A stretch of 64,000 nucleotides of DNA from Fredinandcohnia quinoae. Lineage in GTDB: Bacteria > Bacillota > Bacilli > Bacillales > Bacillaceae_L. The notes beneath the pieces were generated by a model that had not been told where the DNA came from, made no database searches, and saw only the letters and a list, made by a program, of their open reading frames with translations. Of this stretch, positions 44,407 to 56,342 are shown piece by piece. Position 1 is the stretch's first letter. The number at the start of each line of letters is the position of its first letter. The translations under genes were made by a program, and so were the position numbers. The DNA is taken from NCBI RefSeq assembly GCF_022427965.1, contig NZ_JAKTTI010000019.1, positions 17,860 to 81,859 of the forward strand, written 5' to 3'.

Positions 44407-45540
44407 ATGAATTTTCACTTTACAGAAGAGCAACAAATGATGCGGAAAATGGTTCGAGATTTTGCGCAGGCCAAAATTGCACCATTTGTGGAGAAAATGG
44501 AAAAGGGAGAATTCCCAAGAGAAATCCTTAGCAAAATGGGAGAACTTGGCTTAATGGGAATCACTACTCCTGAAATATATGGTGGCTCTGAAATGGATTT
44601 TACATCGTACATCATAGCCATTAATGAGTTATCAAAGGTAAGCGCAACAATTGGCGTTATTTTATCGGTGCATACCTCAGTTGGAACAAATCCGATATTA
44701 ACATTTGGAACAGAAGACCAAAAACAAAAATATGTAACAAAGCTAGCAAGTGGAGAATATCTCGGTGCATTTTGTTTAACAGAGCCAAGTGCAGGCTCTG
44801 ATGCAGGTAGCTTAAAAACGAAAGCTATTAAAAAAGGCGATCACTATCTTTTAAACGGTTCTAAGGTTTTCATTACCAATGGTGGTGAAGCAGATGTATA
44901 CATTGTCTTTGCACGTACAAATCCAGCTGAAACTGGAAGCAAAGGTATATCAGCCTTTATCGTTGAAAAAAACACACCAGGTTTTGTAATCGGGAAAGAT
45001 GAGCATAAAATGGGGCTTCACGGCTCAAGGACAGTTCAAATCACATTTGAGGATGCAGTCATTCCAGCTGAGAATCTACTTGGTGAAGAAGGAAAAGGCT
45101 TCGCAGTTGCGATGGCTAATCTTGAGGTTGGCCGTATAGGAATTGCGGCACAGGCACTTGGGATTGCTGAAGCGGCGCTAGAGCATGCGGTTGAGTATTC
45201 GAAAGGAAGAATTCAATTTGGAAAACCAATAGCTGCTCAACAAGGTGTTGGATTTAAACTTGCAGACATGGCAACAAATGTAGAAGCAGCAAGATTACTA
45301 GTATACCGGGCTGCATTTTTACGGGAAAACAAGCTACCTTGTGGGAAAGAAGCATCGATGGCCAAGCTACTAGCCTCAAAAACAGCAGTTGAAACTGCGA
45401 TAGAAGCCGTTCAAGTGTATGGCGGATACGGATATACGAAGGATTATCCAGTCGAGCGCTTCTTCCGCGATGCGAAAATTTGCGAAATATACGAAGGCAC
45501 TAGTGAAATTCAAAGGATTGTCATTAGTAAGCACTTATAA
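44407..45540 (+). CDS. Acyl-CoA dehydrogenase (first of two)
   Basis: FAD enzyme, 377 residues, oxidises acyl-CoA to 2-enoyl-CoA. Typical [32 protein letters not shown] (FAD/substrate loop), GIAAQALGIAEAALEHAV, and IYEGTSEIQRIVI with catalytic Glu in YEGT. ATG 44407 is preceded by GGAGGG with 7-nt spacing; the in-frame ATG at 44347 would add 20 residues absent from relatives. About 55-60% alike by eye to the second copy at 46000, suggesting different chain or branch preference. Confidence 0.93.
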   Translation: MNFHFTEEQQMMRKMVRDFAQAKIAPFVEKMEKGEFPREILSKMGELGLMGITTPEIYGGSEMDFTSYIIAINELSKVSATIGVILSVHTSVGTNPILTFGTEDQKQKYVTKLASGEYLGAFCLTEPSAGSDAGSLKTKAIKKGDHYLLNGSKVFITNGGEADVYIVFARTNPAETGSKGISAFIVEKNTPGFVIGKDEHKMGLHGSRTVQITFEDAVIPAENLLGEEGKGFAVAMANLEVGRIGIAAQALGIAEAALEHAVEYSKGRIQFGKPIAAQQGVGFKLADMATNVEAARLLVYRAAFLRENKLPCGKEASMAKLLASKTAVETAIEAVQVYGGYGYTKDYPVERFFRDAKICEIYEGTSEIQRIVISKHL

Positions 45541-45620
45541 AAGTGGTAATTGATTAGAAAAGTCGTCTAATGAGTATAATCTTGATTTTTTTACGTTAAT
45601 TTAAGCTAGCAAGCTATGGG

Positions 45621-45949
45621 GAATGCACGATTTTTCGATTATATGCACGATATGGATGATATATGCGCGTTATCCAAAATATATGCACGATAGCCTTGGC
45701 GTGGGTACTTATATGCACGATAATTCGGAAATATGCGCATTAATTATCTGATATGCATGATAACCAAAATATATGCACATTAAAACCGAGATTTGTACGT
45801 TACTCTGATTAAATGCACGATGCATGAAATATATGCACATTACGTAGAAACTACCGAAAAATTTAATTAATAAAAGGCCAGATAGTTATCGAGCTCGGGA
45901 TATGCGCGTTACTTTGGATATAAGCACGATACACAAGACAAACGCACGT
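45621..45949 (-). repeat. Phased array, ATATGCACG core, mostly 20-bp steps (14 units, reverse orientation)
   Basis: Cores start at 45621, 45641, 45661, 45681, then after a 30-bp step 45711, 45731, 45751, 45771, 45791, 45811, 45831, and after a gap 45900, 45920, 45940. Within each block the step is exactly 20 bp. ATATGCACGAT is the reverse complement of the CGTGCATAT core of the arrays at 19951 and 35963. It separates the two acyl-CoA dehydrogenase genes; no reading frame passes through. Confidence 0.9.
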
Positions 45950-45999
45950 TACGCAAAAAACCTACTAATCTATCAAATAAAAAAGCGAGGGAACCAACA

Positions 46000-47139
46000 A
46001 TGAATTTTAAATTATCAGAAGAACATGAAATGATACGTAAAATGGTCCGTGACTTTGCAAAAAATGAGGTAGCACCAACAGCCGCTGAGCGTGATGAAGA
46101 AGAACGCTTTGATCGTGAAATTTTCGATAAAATGGCAGAACTAGGTTTAACAGGTATTCCATGGCCAGAAGAGTACGGAGGAATCGGCAGTGATTACTTA
46201 GCATATTGTATCGCGGTTGAAGAGCTTTCAAGAGTATGTGCATCAACAGGAGTTACCCTTTCAGCCCATACTTCATTAGCTGGCTGGCCAATCTTCAAAT
46301 TCGGAAATGAAGAGCAGAAGCAAAAATACTTACGACCAATGGCAGAAGGGTCGAAAATTGGCGGATATGGTTTAACAGAACCAGGATCTGGTTCAGATGC
46401 TGGTGGTATGAGAACAACAGCAAAGCTTGATGGTGACCATTACATCCTAAATGGCTCAAAAATCTTTATTACAAACGGTGGCATCGCTGATATTTATGTT
46501 GTGTTTGCCTTAACTGACCCAACTTCTAAGCATAAAGGAACAAGTGCATTCATCGTAGAAAGCGACTTCCCAGGCTTTTCGGTAGGGAAAAAAGAGAAAA
46601 AACTAGGAATTCGTTCATCCCCAACAACTGAAATTATTTTTGAAGACTGCCGCGTGCCAAAGGAAAATCTACTTGGAGAAGAAGGAGAAGGCTTCAAAAT
46701 AGCAATGATGACGTTAGATGGTGGACGTAACGGAATTGCAGCACAAGCAGTTGGAATCGCACAAGGTGCATTAGATGCTGCGGTTGATTATGCGAAGGAA
46801 CGTGTACAATTTGGGAAACCAATTGCAGCCCAGCAAGGCGTTGGTTTCAAGCTAGCTGATATGGCAACAAGTGTTGAAGCAGCTCGTCTGTTGACCTATC
46901 AAGCAGCATGGTTGGAATCAGAAGGTCTTCCATACGGAAAAGAATCAGCAATGTCCAAATTATTTGCGGGAGATACTGCGATGAAGGTGACAACCGAGGC
47001 TGTTCAAGTCTTCGGGGGCTATGGATATACAAAGGACTATCCAGTTGAACGCTACATGCGCGATGCGAAAATCACCCAGATTTACGAGGGGACACAGGAA
47101 ATTCAACGACTTGTCATATCCAGAATGCTTACAAAATAA
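46000..47139 (+). CDS. acdA: Acyl-CoA dehydrogenase (second, AcdA-type)
   Basis: 379 residues, standard ACAD fold: [71 protein letters not shown] and catalytic [15 protein letters not shown]. The neighbourhood (fadF ahead, rpoE behind) is that of B. subtilis acdA. It should hand electrons to an electron-transfer flavoprotein. GAGGG precedes the ATG, just after the repeat array. Confidence 0.93.
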   Translation: MNFKLSEEHEMIRKMVRDFAKNEVAPTAAERDEEERFDREIFDKMAELGLTGIPWPEEYGGIGSDYLAYCIAVEELSRVCASTGVTLSAHTSLAGWPIFKFGNEEQKQKYLRPMAEGSKIGGYGLTEPGSGSDAGGMRTTAKLDGDHYILNGSKIFITNGGIADIYVVFALTDPTSKHKGTSAFIVESDFPGFSVGKKEKKLGIRSSPTTEIIFEDCRVPKENLLGEEGEGFKIAMMTLDGGRNGIAAQAVGIAQGALDAAVDYAKERVQFGKPIAAQQGVGFKLADMATSVEAARLLTYQAAWLESEGLPYGKESAMSKLFAGDTAMKVTTEAVQVFGGYGYTKDYPVERYMRDAKITQIYEGTQEIQRLVISRMLTK

Positions 47140-47231
47140 GATAAGTGAATGTTGCGTGTCAAACCCATAACATATTCGACAACACTCGGGTGGGGTGACA
47201 CAGCACCTTCCAAACAGGTGGTGATAGCAAT

Positions 47232-47864
47232 ATGTCAAAAAATGAAGTACCTGCTTCAGTTAAAGATGAAAAGCTCATTAAGAAACGCCGTGATCAAATG
47301 ATTAAGGGGGCAGTTACCCTATTTATTGAGAAGGGCTTTCATCGAACGACAACGCGAGAAATTGCCAAGGCGTCTGGCTTCAGCATTGGGACTTTATATG
47401 AATATATTCGTAAAAAGGAAGATGTTCTTTACTTAGTTGTTGACAGTATTTACGACCAGGTTCGAGAGCGACTTCAAATTGCGATAGATATGAGTGAAGG
47501 TAGCATAGATGGTCTGAAGCTTGCCATTGCATCCTATTTTCGAGTGATGGATGACATGCAGGACGAGGTTCTTGTTATGTATCAGGAAGCAAAGTCATTA
47601 TCTAAGGATGCACTTCCATATGTATTGAAAAAGGAATTTGAAATGGTAGGTATGTTTGAAAAGGTAATCAGAAGCTGTGTGAAGAATGGGGAAATTACCT
47701 TGCCGAACAAACAAATCGAATTAGTGGCTCACAATATTTTTGTTCAAGGACAAATGTGGGGATTCCGCAGATGGGCCATGCGTAAAGTTTGCACATTAGA
47801 GGAATATATCGACATGCAGACTGAGCTTATATTAAAGGGCATGAGACAAAAGTTAACACCATAA
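47232..47864 (+). CDS. TetR/AcrR-family regulator of the acyl-CoA genes
   Basis: 210 residues. N-terminal helix-turn-helix (GAVTLFIEKGFHRTTTREIAKASGFSIGTLYEYIRKKED), then a helical ligand-binding domain (~residues 75-205, IQMTEL end) typical of fatty-acid-responsive TetR proteins (FadR/PsrA-like). It sits between acdA and icmF in the operon, so acyl-CoA or fatty-acid control of these genes is likely. Whether it binds the FadR-like boxes at 39758 and 42110, or a separate FadR does, is open. AGGTGG precedes the ATG. Confidence 0.88.
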   Translation: MSKNEVPASVKDEKLIKKRRDQMIKGAVTLFIEKGFHRTTTREIAKASGFSIGTLYEYIRKKEDVLYLVVDSIYDQVRERLQIAIDMSEGSIDGLKLAIASYFRVMDDMQDEVLVMYQEAKSLSKDALPYVLKKEFEMVGMFEKVIRSCVKNGEITLPNKQIELVAHNIFVQGQMWGFRRWAMRKVCTLEEYIDMQTELILKGMRQKLTP

Positions 47865-47952
47865 TTAGGAAAAAGTTCAGACCCATTTTCCACCAGTGAA
47901 TAAAGTGATAAAAGGGACTCGAACTACGATCCAGAAGATTGGGGGAGAAGGC

Positions 47953-50900
47953 ATGAGTACGGTTGAAATTTATCGTCCTAAAAATCATTTGCGTTTTGTG
48001 ACAGCTTCAAGTTTATTTGATGGGCATGATGCGTCAATTAATATTATGAGGCGTATTATTCAGGCAAGTGGAGCTGAAGTCATTCATCTTGGCCATAATC
48101 GATCGGTAGAGGAGGTCGTGAATGCGGCGATTCAAGAGGATGTCCAAGGAATCGCGATTTCCTCCTATCAAGGTGGACATGTTGAATATTTTAAGTATAT
48201 GTATGATTTATTAAAAGAACGTGGTGCTAGCCATATCCGTGTTTATGGCGGTGGTGGCGGGGTTATCGTCCCTCGTGAAATAAAAGAGCTCCAGGAATAT
48301 GGGATTGCTGGGATTTTTTCACCAGAAGATGGAAGAAAATTAGGTCTTCAAGGCATGATTAATAAAATGCTTGAGGAATGTGATGTTTTACTAGCAAATG
48401 AACCAACAAATGAAATAGAACTACTCGAGCGGGGTGACTACCAAGCTGTTGCAAGATTAATCACAATTGCTGAGAACCACGTGAGCACTGATGGAGAAAT
48501 TGCAGCTGCCACAGAATCTGTCCTTCAGCAAGTGAAGAAGTTAGAGAAGAATGTACCAGTTGTCGGTATTACCGGTACAGGTGGAGCGGGTAAAAGTTCA
48601 TTGACGGATGAACTCATTCGCCGTTTTTTAAACGAAATTCCTGAGAAAAAGGTAGCGATTCTATCTGTTGACCCAACAAAACAAAAAACAGGTGGGGCTC
48701 TTCTTGGTGACCGAATTCGGATGAATGCAATCTTTTCACCGAGAGTGTATATGCGAAGCTTGGCAACTCGTAAGTCAAAGTCTGAACTCTCACTTGCAAT
48801 CAAGGATGCAATTGCTGTCGTGAAGGCTGCTGGCTTTGACCTTGTCATCGTTGAAACAAGTGGAATCGGCCAAGGAGATGCGGAGATTACAGAGGTTTGT
48901 GATCTTTCAATGTACGTGATGACGAGCGAATTTGGTGCCCCTTCCCAGCTTGAAAAAATTGATATGATTGATTATGCAGACTTAATTGTCATTAATAAAT
49001 TTGAGCGCAAAGGCTCTGAAGACGCAAGGCGTCAAGTGCAAAAGCAGTATCAGCGAAGCCACCTTCTTTTTGAAAAGGATATAACAGAAATGCCGGTATT
49101 TGGTACAATTGCTAGTCAATTTAATGATCCGGGAACTAATACATTATTCGCCACACTTATCGAACTTATTAATGAAAAGACAGGCTATAACTGGACAACA
49201 ACATTTGAAAAAACAACAGATATACAAAAGCAAAATGTCATTATTCCAAATGATCGCCGATATTATTTACGTGAAATTTCTGAAACCGTGAGAGGTTATC
49301 ACAAAAAGGCCGAGCAGCAAGTTGAGTTTGCGCGGAAGCTCTTCCAAATTACAGGTACAATTGAAAGTGTTCAGGAGCTCGGTAACGATGAAGTTGTTGC
49401 TTCACTTGAAGCACTTAAAAAAGTATATGAAGCGAAGCTAACAGCGGAATCAAAACATATTCTCGACACATGGGATGCACTTAAAGAAAAATATTCAGCT
49501 GAACAATTTATCACAAAAGTTCGTGATAAGGAAATCATTACAATTTTAAAAACAAAGAGTCTTTCAGGACTTGCGATTCCAAAGGTGGCATTACCGAAAT
49601 TCAAGGACTTCGGTGAAATCCTCCGTTGGGTGTACAGAGAAAATGTTCCTGGTGCTTTTCCTTATACCGCTGGAGTTTTCCCTTTTAAACGTGAAGGTGA
49701 AGATCCGAAACGTCAATTTGCTGGTGAAGGAACACCTGAGAGAACAAACCGCCGCTTCCATTATCTATCCAAGGATGATGATGCGAAGCGTTTGAGTACA
49801 GCATTTGATTCAGTAACCTTATACGGTGAGGACCCAGCATACCGTCCAGATATTTACGGAAAAGTTGGTGAGAGTGGGGTAAGTATTTGTACGTTAGATG
49901 ATATGAAAAAGCTTTACGCGGGATTTGACCTTTGTGCACCGTCGACATCCGTATCGATGACAATCAACGGTCCAGCACCAATCATTTTAGCGATGTTCAT
50001 GAATACTGCGATTAGCCAGCAAATTGAAAAACGAGAGCATAAACTTGGCCGCATATTAACAGTTGAGGAATTCCAAGAGGTTAAGGCATTAACCCTTCAA
50101 ACTGTACGAGGAACGGTTCAAGCGGATATTTTAAAAGAGGACCAGGGACAAAATACATGTATTTTCTCAACTGAATTTGCTCTAAGAATGATGGGGGATA
50201 TTCAGGAATACTTTATCGAGAATAAAGTCCGAAACTATTATTCTGTCTCGATTTCTGGTTATCATATCGCTGAAGCGGGAGCAAACCCAATTTCACAGCT
50301 TGCCTTTACATTATCAAATGGGTTCACTTATGTTGAGTACTATTTAAGTCGTGGTATGAATATTGATGATTTTGCCCCAAATCTATCATTCTTCTTCAGT
50401 AATGGACTTGATCCGGAGTACACAGTAATTGGGCGTGTGGCGCGCCGTATTTGGGCGACGGTTATGAGAGAAAAATATGGTGCAAATGAGCGTAGTCAAA
50501 AATTAAAGTATCATGTGCAAACGTCAGGTCGTTCTCTACATGCGCAAGAGATTGACTTTAATGATATTAGAACAACGCTTCAAGCATTAATGGCATTGCA
50601 CGATAACTGTAATTCGCTTCACACGAATGCATATGATGAGGCAATCACGACTCCTACAGAGGAATCGGTAAGACGTGCAATGGCGATTCAAATGATTATT
50701 ACAAAAGAACATGGATTAACAAAAAATGAAAATCCATTACAAGGTGCATTCATTATTGAAGAACTGACAGATCTTGTTGAAGAAGCTGTACTTCAAGAGT
50801 TTGAGCGTATCAATGATCGTGGTGGTGTTCTCGGGGCAATGGAAACCCAATACCAACGTGGTAAAATACAAGATGAATCGATGCACTATGAGATGAAAAA

Positions 50901-51213
50901 GCATACTGGTGAACTTCCAATCATCGGGGTGAATACGTATTTGAATCCAAATCCACCTTCTGATGAGGAAATGGATAATATTGAATTAGCGCGTGCAACG
51001 AAGGAAGAGAAGGAGTTGCAAATTAATAATCTAAAACATTTCCAAGATCGAAATCAAGCGGCATTAGACGAAGCATTAGCAAAATTAAAACAGGTTGCAG
51101 TTGATAACGGCAATATTTTTGCAGAACTGATGAAAGCAGTGCAGGTAGCAAGTCTCGGACAAATTACGCAAGCCCTTTACGAGGTTGGTGGACAATACCG
51201 TCGAAATATGTAA
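47953..51213 (+). CDS. icmF: Fused isobutyryl-CoA mutase IcmF
   Basis: Adenosylcobalamin enzyme that interconverts isobutyryl-CoA and butyryl-CoA, 1086 residues. Order: B12-binding domain ([14 protein letters not shown] carries the DxH cobalt-ligand motif at the start; [14 protein letters not shown]), a MeaI-type GTPase (P-loop [42 protein letters not shown]), then the mutase TIM barrel ([37 protein letters not shown]). ATG 47953 follows GGGGGAGAA; the longer frame from 47896 adds a 19-residue tail. Branched-chain acyl-CoA conversion links valine breakdown to the butyryl-CoA enzymes upstream. Confidence 0.96.
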   Translation: MSTVEIYRPKNHLRFVTASSLFDGHDASINIMRRIIQASGAEVIHLGHNRSVEEVVNAAIQEDVQGIAISSYQGGHVEYFKYMYDLLKERGASHIRVYGGGGGVIVPREIKELQEYGIAGIFSPEDGRKLGLQGMINKMLEECDVLLANEPTNEIELLERGDYQAVARLITIAENHVSTDGEIAAATESVLQQVKKLEKNVPVVGITGTGGAGKSSLTDELIRRFLNEIPEKKVAILSVDPTKQKTGGALLGDRIRMNAIFSPRVYMRSLATRKSKSELSLAIKDAIAVVKAAGFDLVIVETSGIGQGDAEITEVCDLSMYVMTSEFGAPSQLEKIDMIDYADLIVINKFERKGSEDARRQVQKQYQRSHLLFEKDITEMPVFGTIASQFNDPGTNTLFATLIELINEKTGYNWTTTFEKTTDIQKQNVIIPNDRRYYLREISETVRGYHKKAEQQVEFARKLFQITGTIESVQELGNDEVVASLEALKKVYEAKLTAESKHILDTWDALKEKYSAEQFITKVRDKEIITILKTKSLSGLAIPKVALPKFKDFGEILRWVYRENVPGAFPYTAGVFPFKREGEDPKRQFAGEGTPERTNRRFHYLSKDDDAKRLSTAFDSVTLYGEDPAYRPDIYGKVGESGVSICTLDDMKKLYAGFDLCAPSTSVSMTINGPAPIILAMFMNTAISQQIEKREHKLGRILTVEEFQEVKALTLQTVRGTVQADILKEDQGQNTCIFSTEFALRMMGDIQEYFIENKVRNYYSVSISGYHIAEAGANPISQLAFTLSNGFTYVEYYLSRGMNIDDFAPNLSFFFSNGLDPEYTVIGRVARRIWATVMREKYGANERSQKLKYHVQTSGRSLHAQEIDFNDIRTTLQALMALHDNCNSLHTNAYDEAITTPTEESVRRAMAIQMIITKEHGLTKNENPLQGAFIIEELTDLVEEAVLQEFERINDRGGVLGAMETQYQRGKIQDESMHYEMKKHTGELPIIGVNTYLNPNPPSDEEMDNIELARATKEEKELQINNLKHFQDRNQAALDEALAKLKQVAVDNGNIFAELMKAVQVASLGQITQALYEVGGQYRRNM

Positions 51214-51231
51214 AATAATGTTAAACGGTGT

Positions 51232-51260
51232 AGGGCTGAGTTAATTATTTGCTCAGCCCT
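51232..51260. terminator. Stem-loop after icmF
   Basis: AGGGCTGAG / CTCAGCCCT, perfect 9-bp stem with an 11-nt loop. It is followed by A7, so the T run is on the minus-strand side; it may act as a 3'-end stem or weak terminator for icmF. Confidence 0.6.
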
Positions 51261-51442
51261 AAAAAAATCTCACCAAACCTGATTAACCACTAGCATAAAG
51301 TAATTGCATTTGTTTATAATGAATGGTATGTATTATTCTAGAAGTAAATCCAATTGTTAGAATTCAGGAAATTGGCTTGTGTCAATTTCTATTTACATTG
51401 GATTCCAATAATATATATTCAATTGAGGAATTTAAAAATCGA

Positions 51443-51584
51443 GTTCAAAAAGGAGGATAAAAAGAGCGGAGAAGGTCGAGGCGGCGAAGATTCGAGCAGC
51501 GGAATGTATGGTGTTAATACATGAGCAGCGAAGAAGCGAGCCAACGAAGAGATTCGACAGCTATTTTTACCGGACTTTTTGAAC
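51443..51584. repeat. 142-bp MITE-like element with 10-bp terminal inverted repeats
   Basis: GTTCAAAAAG (51443-51452) and CTTTTTGAAC (51575-51584) are perfect inverted ends. The interior is rich in GAGC/GCGAAG words (GAGCGGAGAAG, GCGGCGAAGATTCGAGCAGCGG, GAGCAGCGAAGAAGCGAGC). No transposase. It ends 28 bp before the rpoE start and may carry part of the rpoE leader. Similar sequences seem familiar from other Bacillus intergenic regions. Confidence 0.75.
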
Positions 51585-51612
51585 AACCTCTACATAGAAA
51601 GGGAGTGCCTTG

Positions 51613-52167
51613 ATGAGTCTAGACCAATACTCACCAGAGCAAATTAAAGAAATGTCAATGCTTGAAGTAGGATATGAGCTCTTTTTAACAAAAAAAGATG
51701 CAATCGCATTTCAAGATCTTGTTGATGAAATCGCAAAAATATTAAATCTTTCAAAAGAACAAGTAACTTCTAAAATCGCCCAGTTTTATACAGACTTAAA
51801 CGTTGATGGTCGTTTTATTACATTAGGAGAAAACCGTTGGGGATTACGTACATGGTATCCATACGAGCAAATTGATGAAGAAGTCATCGCACCGGTTAAA
51901 CCTAAAAAGAAAAAGGCTAAAAAGAAGAAGGAAGATGACATCGTTGATTTTGATGAAATTGATGAAGATGATTTAGAATATGATGATCTAGATGAACTAG
52001 ATGATGATGACATAGATGATGTTGATGACGAAGAAGAAGATGAGGATTTTGACGAAATAGATGAAGAAGAGGACGAAGAAGACTTCGAAGATGAGGAACT
52101 TCTTGAAGATGATTATGACCTTGATGATGATGAAGAATTAGAAGATGAAGAAGAGGACGAAGTGTAA
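51613..52167 (+). CDS. rpoE: RNA polymerase delta subunit
   Basis: 184 residues. The N-terminal ~90 form the folded delta domain ([43 protein letters not shown]); the rest, after a Lys-rich patch ([13 protein letters not shown]), is almost only Asp/Glu. Delta raises promoter selectivity and recycling of RNA polymerase. ATG at 51613 has AAAGGGAG upstream. Order acdA-rpoE-pyrG is conserved in Bacillus. Confidence 0.96.
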   Translation: MSLDQYSPEQIKEMSMLEVGYELFLTKKDAIAFQDLVDEIAKILNLSKEQVTSKIAQFYTDLNVDGRFITLGENRWGLRTWYPYEQIDEEVIAPVKPKKKKAKKKKEDDIVDFDEIDEDDLEYDDLDELDDDDIDDVDDEEEDEDFDEIDEEEDEEDFEDEELLEDDYDLDDDEELEDEEEDEV

Positions 52168-52202
52168 TATCTTCATCAAGGATGAAGTGCATTATCTTCA
52201 TC

Positions 52203-52231
52203 TTGACTTTTATGACCGAAGTAGGTAGAAT
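52203..52231 (+). promoter_or_regulatory. pyrG promoter (sigma-A)
   Basis: TTGACT (52203-52208), 17-bp spacer, TAGAAT (52226-52231). The first transcribed bases should be GGGCTC at 52239, the start known to support reiterative G addition in B. subtilis pyrG. Confidence 0.85.
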
Positions 52232-52238
52232 CATTTTT

Positions 52239-52317
52239 GGGCTCTTTAAAATAGAGTAGCTAACGAAAACATTTACATGTTTCGCTCCCTTACATTATGT
52301 AAAGGGAGCTTTTTTTA
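52239..52317 (+). ncRNA. pyrG leader with CTP-sensitive attenuator
   Basis: The leader starts GGGCTCTTT and runs to an intrinsic terminator, GCTCCCTTAC / GTAAAGGGAGC at 52284-52309 followed by T7. In B. subtilis, low CTP lets polymerase add extra Gs at the start, and this poly-G pairs with the CTCCCT arm so the terminator cannot form. All three parts (GGGC start, CU-rich arm, T run) are present here. Confidence 0.8.
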
Positions 52318-52349
52318 TTTATTTTTTACTATTTTTGAGCAAACTTTAA

Positions 52350-53987
<1,638 letters not shown>

Positions 53988-53998
53988 AGATATAATGA

Positions 53999-54034
53999 AA
54001 AGGCCTTGTAGAATACAATCTACAAGGCCTTTAT
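53999..54034. terminator. Bidirectional intrinsic terminator
   Basis: AAAGGCCTTGTAGA / TCTACAAGGCCTTT perfect stem of 14 bp with a 6-nt loop, flanked by A-rich and T-rich sequence. Confidence 0.93.
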
Positions 54035-54035
54035 A

Positions 54036-54569
54036 TTATTCAAATTCCGCAATCATTTCTTTTATTGTAAAAGCAAGTCCATAATAAGCGTATAATGCAG
54101 TCATGACACTTGGGAAGCCGAAACGCGTACCATCCTCATTTGGTAAAAGCGGCTTTGTTAGTTTGCTATCAATATGAATATCGACAATGTTATCGAGGGA
54201 CTGGGCATCCTCATCTTTTTTTACCGCCGAAATCCCTACTGTTTGAATCCCTTTTTTATGTAAAGAATCCGCGAGCATAATTGCCTCATTATCTGTCGAG
54301 AAACGAGAAATGAGTAATACTCGGTCAAGATCAGTTACCTCAGCCATATCACCATTGAAAAACAAAGGCTTTGCTGCAGCCAATGGTTCGGCACCATGTA
54401 ACGCTTCGGCCGTAATTGCACTCATTTCAGATATACCATGTACATAGATTTTTCCACCACTAATAACTGCTTGAGCAAGTATTCTAGCACCATCCTCAAT
54501 ACTTAACTCTTCTTGTTCCATGATCTTTTTAAATTGTCCTTGAAGCTGTGTAGTAAATATTTTCATCAT
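54036..54569 (-). CDS. ywjG: DUF2529 family protein YwjG
   Basis: 177 residues with an SIS-like (sugar isomerase) fold suggested by GGKIYVHGISEMSAITAEALHGAEP and LLISRFSTDNEAIMLADSLHKKG. DUF2529 is present near pyrG and spo0F in many Bacillus. Function unknown. ATG at 54569 has GGAG about 10 nt upstream. On the opposite strand to its neighbours. Confidence 0.85.
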   Translation of the reverse strand: MMKIFTTQLQGQFKKIMEQEELSIEDGARILAQAVISGGKIYVHGISEMSAITAEALHGAEPLAAAKPLFFNGDMAEVTDLDRVLLISRFSTDNEAIMLADSLHKKGIQTVGISAVKKDEDAQSLDNIVDIHIDSKLTKPLLPNEDGTRFGFPSVMTALYAYYGLAFTIKEMIAEFE

Positions 54570-54674
54570 TTTTGAGTGACTCCTTTTGTCATAGATCTAA
54601 TAATAAATCTATTATATCGTTCTTGCATAAAAATATTAAATTTCCAATATCTAGCCATTATTTTTAATATAATA

Positions 54675-54702
54675 GCAGGAGAATTCAATATATAAGTAGA
54701 AT
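54675..54702 (+). promoter_or_regulatory. Sigma-H promoter of spo0F
   Basis: -35 GCAGGAGAA (54675-54683) fits RNAGGAWWW at 8 of 9 positions, 12-bp spacer, -10 GTAGAAT (54696-54702) fits RNNGAAT fully. Sigma-H drives spo0F in B. subtilis. Confidence 0.75.
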
Positions 54703-54757
54703 AAAACTGTTATACATAACAATATACGTAAAAACAAATTCATAAGGGGTGTAGAGA

Positions 54758-55129
54758 ATGTCAGAAAAAATATTAATTGTTGACGATCAATATGGAATAA
54801 GAATACTGCTAAATGAAGTGTTTCAAAAAGAAGGTTATAAAACATTCCAGGCAGCTAACGGAGTTCAAGCAATCGATATTGTAAACAAGCATTCTCCAGA
54901 TTTAGTACTGCTAGATATGAAAATCCCAGGTATGGATGGTATTGAAATTTTAAAAAGATTAAAGAAAATAGATAAGAATATTCAAGTGATTATTATGACT
55001 GCTTACGGTGAATTAGATATGATCCAAGAAGCGAAAGAATTAGGAGCTATTACTCATTTTGCTAAGCCGTTTGATATAGACGAAATCCGTGAAGCGGTGC
55101 GAAGTCATATACCGACAAAATCGGAATAA
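54758..55129 (+). CDS. spo0F: Sporulation phosphorelay response regulator Spo0F
   Basis: 123 residues, one receiver domain without output domain. Phospho-acceptor Asp53 in LLDMKIPG, acidic pair VDDQ at the N-terminus, Lys in HFAKPFD. It receives phosphate from the sporulation kinases and passes it to Spo0B. AAGGGGTG stands before the ATG. Position between ywjG and fbaA is as in B. subtilis. Confidence 0.96.
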   Translation: MSEKILIVDDQYGIRILLNEVFQKEGYKTFQAANGVQAIDIVNKHSPDLVLLDMKIPGMDGIEILKRLKKIDKNIQVIIMTAYGELDMIQEAKELGAITHFAKPFDIDEIREAVRSHIPTKSE

Positions 55130-55189
55130 AGTATGGTTGTAAATGTGAAAAAAAAGTCATAAATATAGTAAAGTGCGTAGGTAATAACA

Positions 55190-55203
55190 TGTAAACGCTT
55201 TAA
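55190..55203 (+). promoter_or_regulatory. cre-like site upstream of fbaA
   Basis: TGTAAACGCTTTAA matches TGWAARCGYTWNCW at 13 of 14 positions (A in place of C at 13). It lies 223 bp before fbaA and 61 bp after the spo0F stop; target gene uncertain. Confidence 0.4.
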
Positions 55204-55425
55204 GAAAAAAGGTTGCGAGCAAGACTATTGCGGAATTGAAATCTAGTTGGTATGCTATGTACTGTATTACAGCTATTCTAAAAACGAAAAGAACGACTTG
55301 GAAAGTTAAAACTCACACAATTCTTACCGCTATTATTACATATTATTAATTTTTACTGGTCATTCTAAAGATGATACATGTACGATGGAATAGTTGTAAA
55401 AACGGTATAAGGGAGGACTTTTACG

Positions 55426-56283
55426 ATGCCTTTAGTTTCAATGAAGGAAATGTTAATCAAAGGTAAAGAAGAAGGATATGCAGTTGGTCAATTTAATTTA
55501 AATAATCTTGAATTTACTCAAGCAATTTTACAAGCAGCCCAAGAAGAAAATTCACCAGTTATTTTAGGTGTTTCTGAAGGAGCTGCCCGATATATGGGTG
55601 GATTCAATACTGTTGTTGCAATGGTTAAGGGACTTATGGAAGATTATAAAGTGACCGTACCAGTTGCTATTCATCTTGATCATGGTTCTAGTTTTGAAGC
55701 TTGTGCAAAAGCGATTCATGCTGGTTTTACATCTGTTATGATTGATGCATCTCACCATCCATTTGAAGAGAATGTTGAAATTACTAGCAAGGTTGTTGAA
55801 TTAGCACATTTCCACGGTGTTTCTGTTGAAGCTGAGCTTGGAACAGTTGGTGGACAAGAGGACGATGTGATTGCAGAGGGTGTCATTTATGCTGATGCAA
55901 ATGAATGTGTTGAATTAGTAAAACGTACTGGTATCGATTGCCTAGCTCCTGCATTAGGTTCTGTTCATGGTCCATACAAAGGTGAACCGAATCTTGGTTT
56001 TAAAGAGATGGAAGAAATCGGTAAGTTAACTGGTTTACCATTAGTACTTCATGGAGGTACAGGAATTCCTACAAAGGATATCCAAAAATCAGTTTCATTA
56101 GGAACTGCTAAAATTAATGTAAATACAGAAAACCAAATTGCATCAGCAAAAACAGTTCGTGAAGTTTTAGCTGCAAAACCAAATGAGTATGATCCACGTA
56201 AATACTTAGGTCCTGCACGCGACGCTATTAAAGAAACTGTTCAGGGCAAAATGCGTGAATTTGGTTCTTCAGGAAGAGCATAA
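55426..56283 (+). CDS. fbaA: Class II fructose-1,6-bisphosphate aldolase
   Basis: 285 residues, zinc-dependent. Cleaves fructose-1,6-bisphosphate to dihydroxyacetone phosphate and glyceraldehyde-3-phosphate. Metal and substrate residues in [45 protein letters not shown] and [20 protein letters not shown] precedes the ATG. A long 296-bp leader separates it from spo0F. Confidence 0.97.
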   Translation: MPLVSMKEMLIKGKEEGYAVGQFNLNNLEFTQAILQAAQEENSPVILGVSEGAARYMGGFNTVVAMVKGLMEDYKVTVPVAIHLDHGSSFEACAKAIHAGFTSVMIDASHHPFEENVEITSKVVELAHFHGVSVEAELGTVGGQEDDVIAEGVIYADANECVELVKRTGIDCLAPALGSVHGPYKGEPNLGFKEMEEIGKLTGLPLVLHGGTGIPTKDIQKSVSLGTAKINVNTENQIASAKTVREVLAAKPNEYDPRKYLGPARDAIKETVQGKMREFGSSGRA

Positions 56284-56342
56284 TATTTTTCTGCATGATT
56301 TGAAACATTTATACATCCATATACGACAAATAGATGAAGCCT

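Noticed and set aside
51455..51575. Short coding region inside the MITE-like element
   Set aside because: One frame lacks stops for about 40 codons (KRAEKVEAAKIRAAE) but has no start codon and follows from the repeated GAGC/GCGAAG words.
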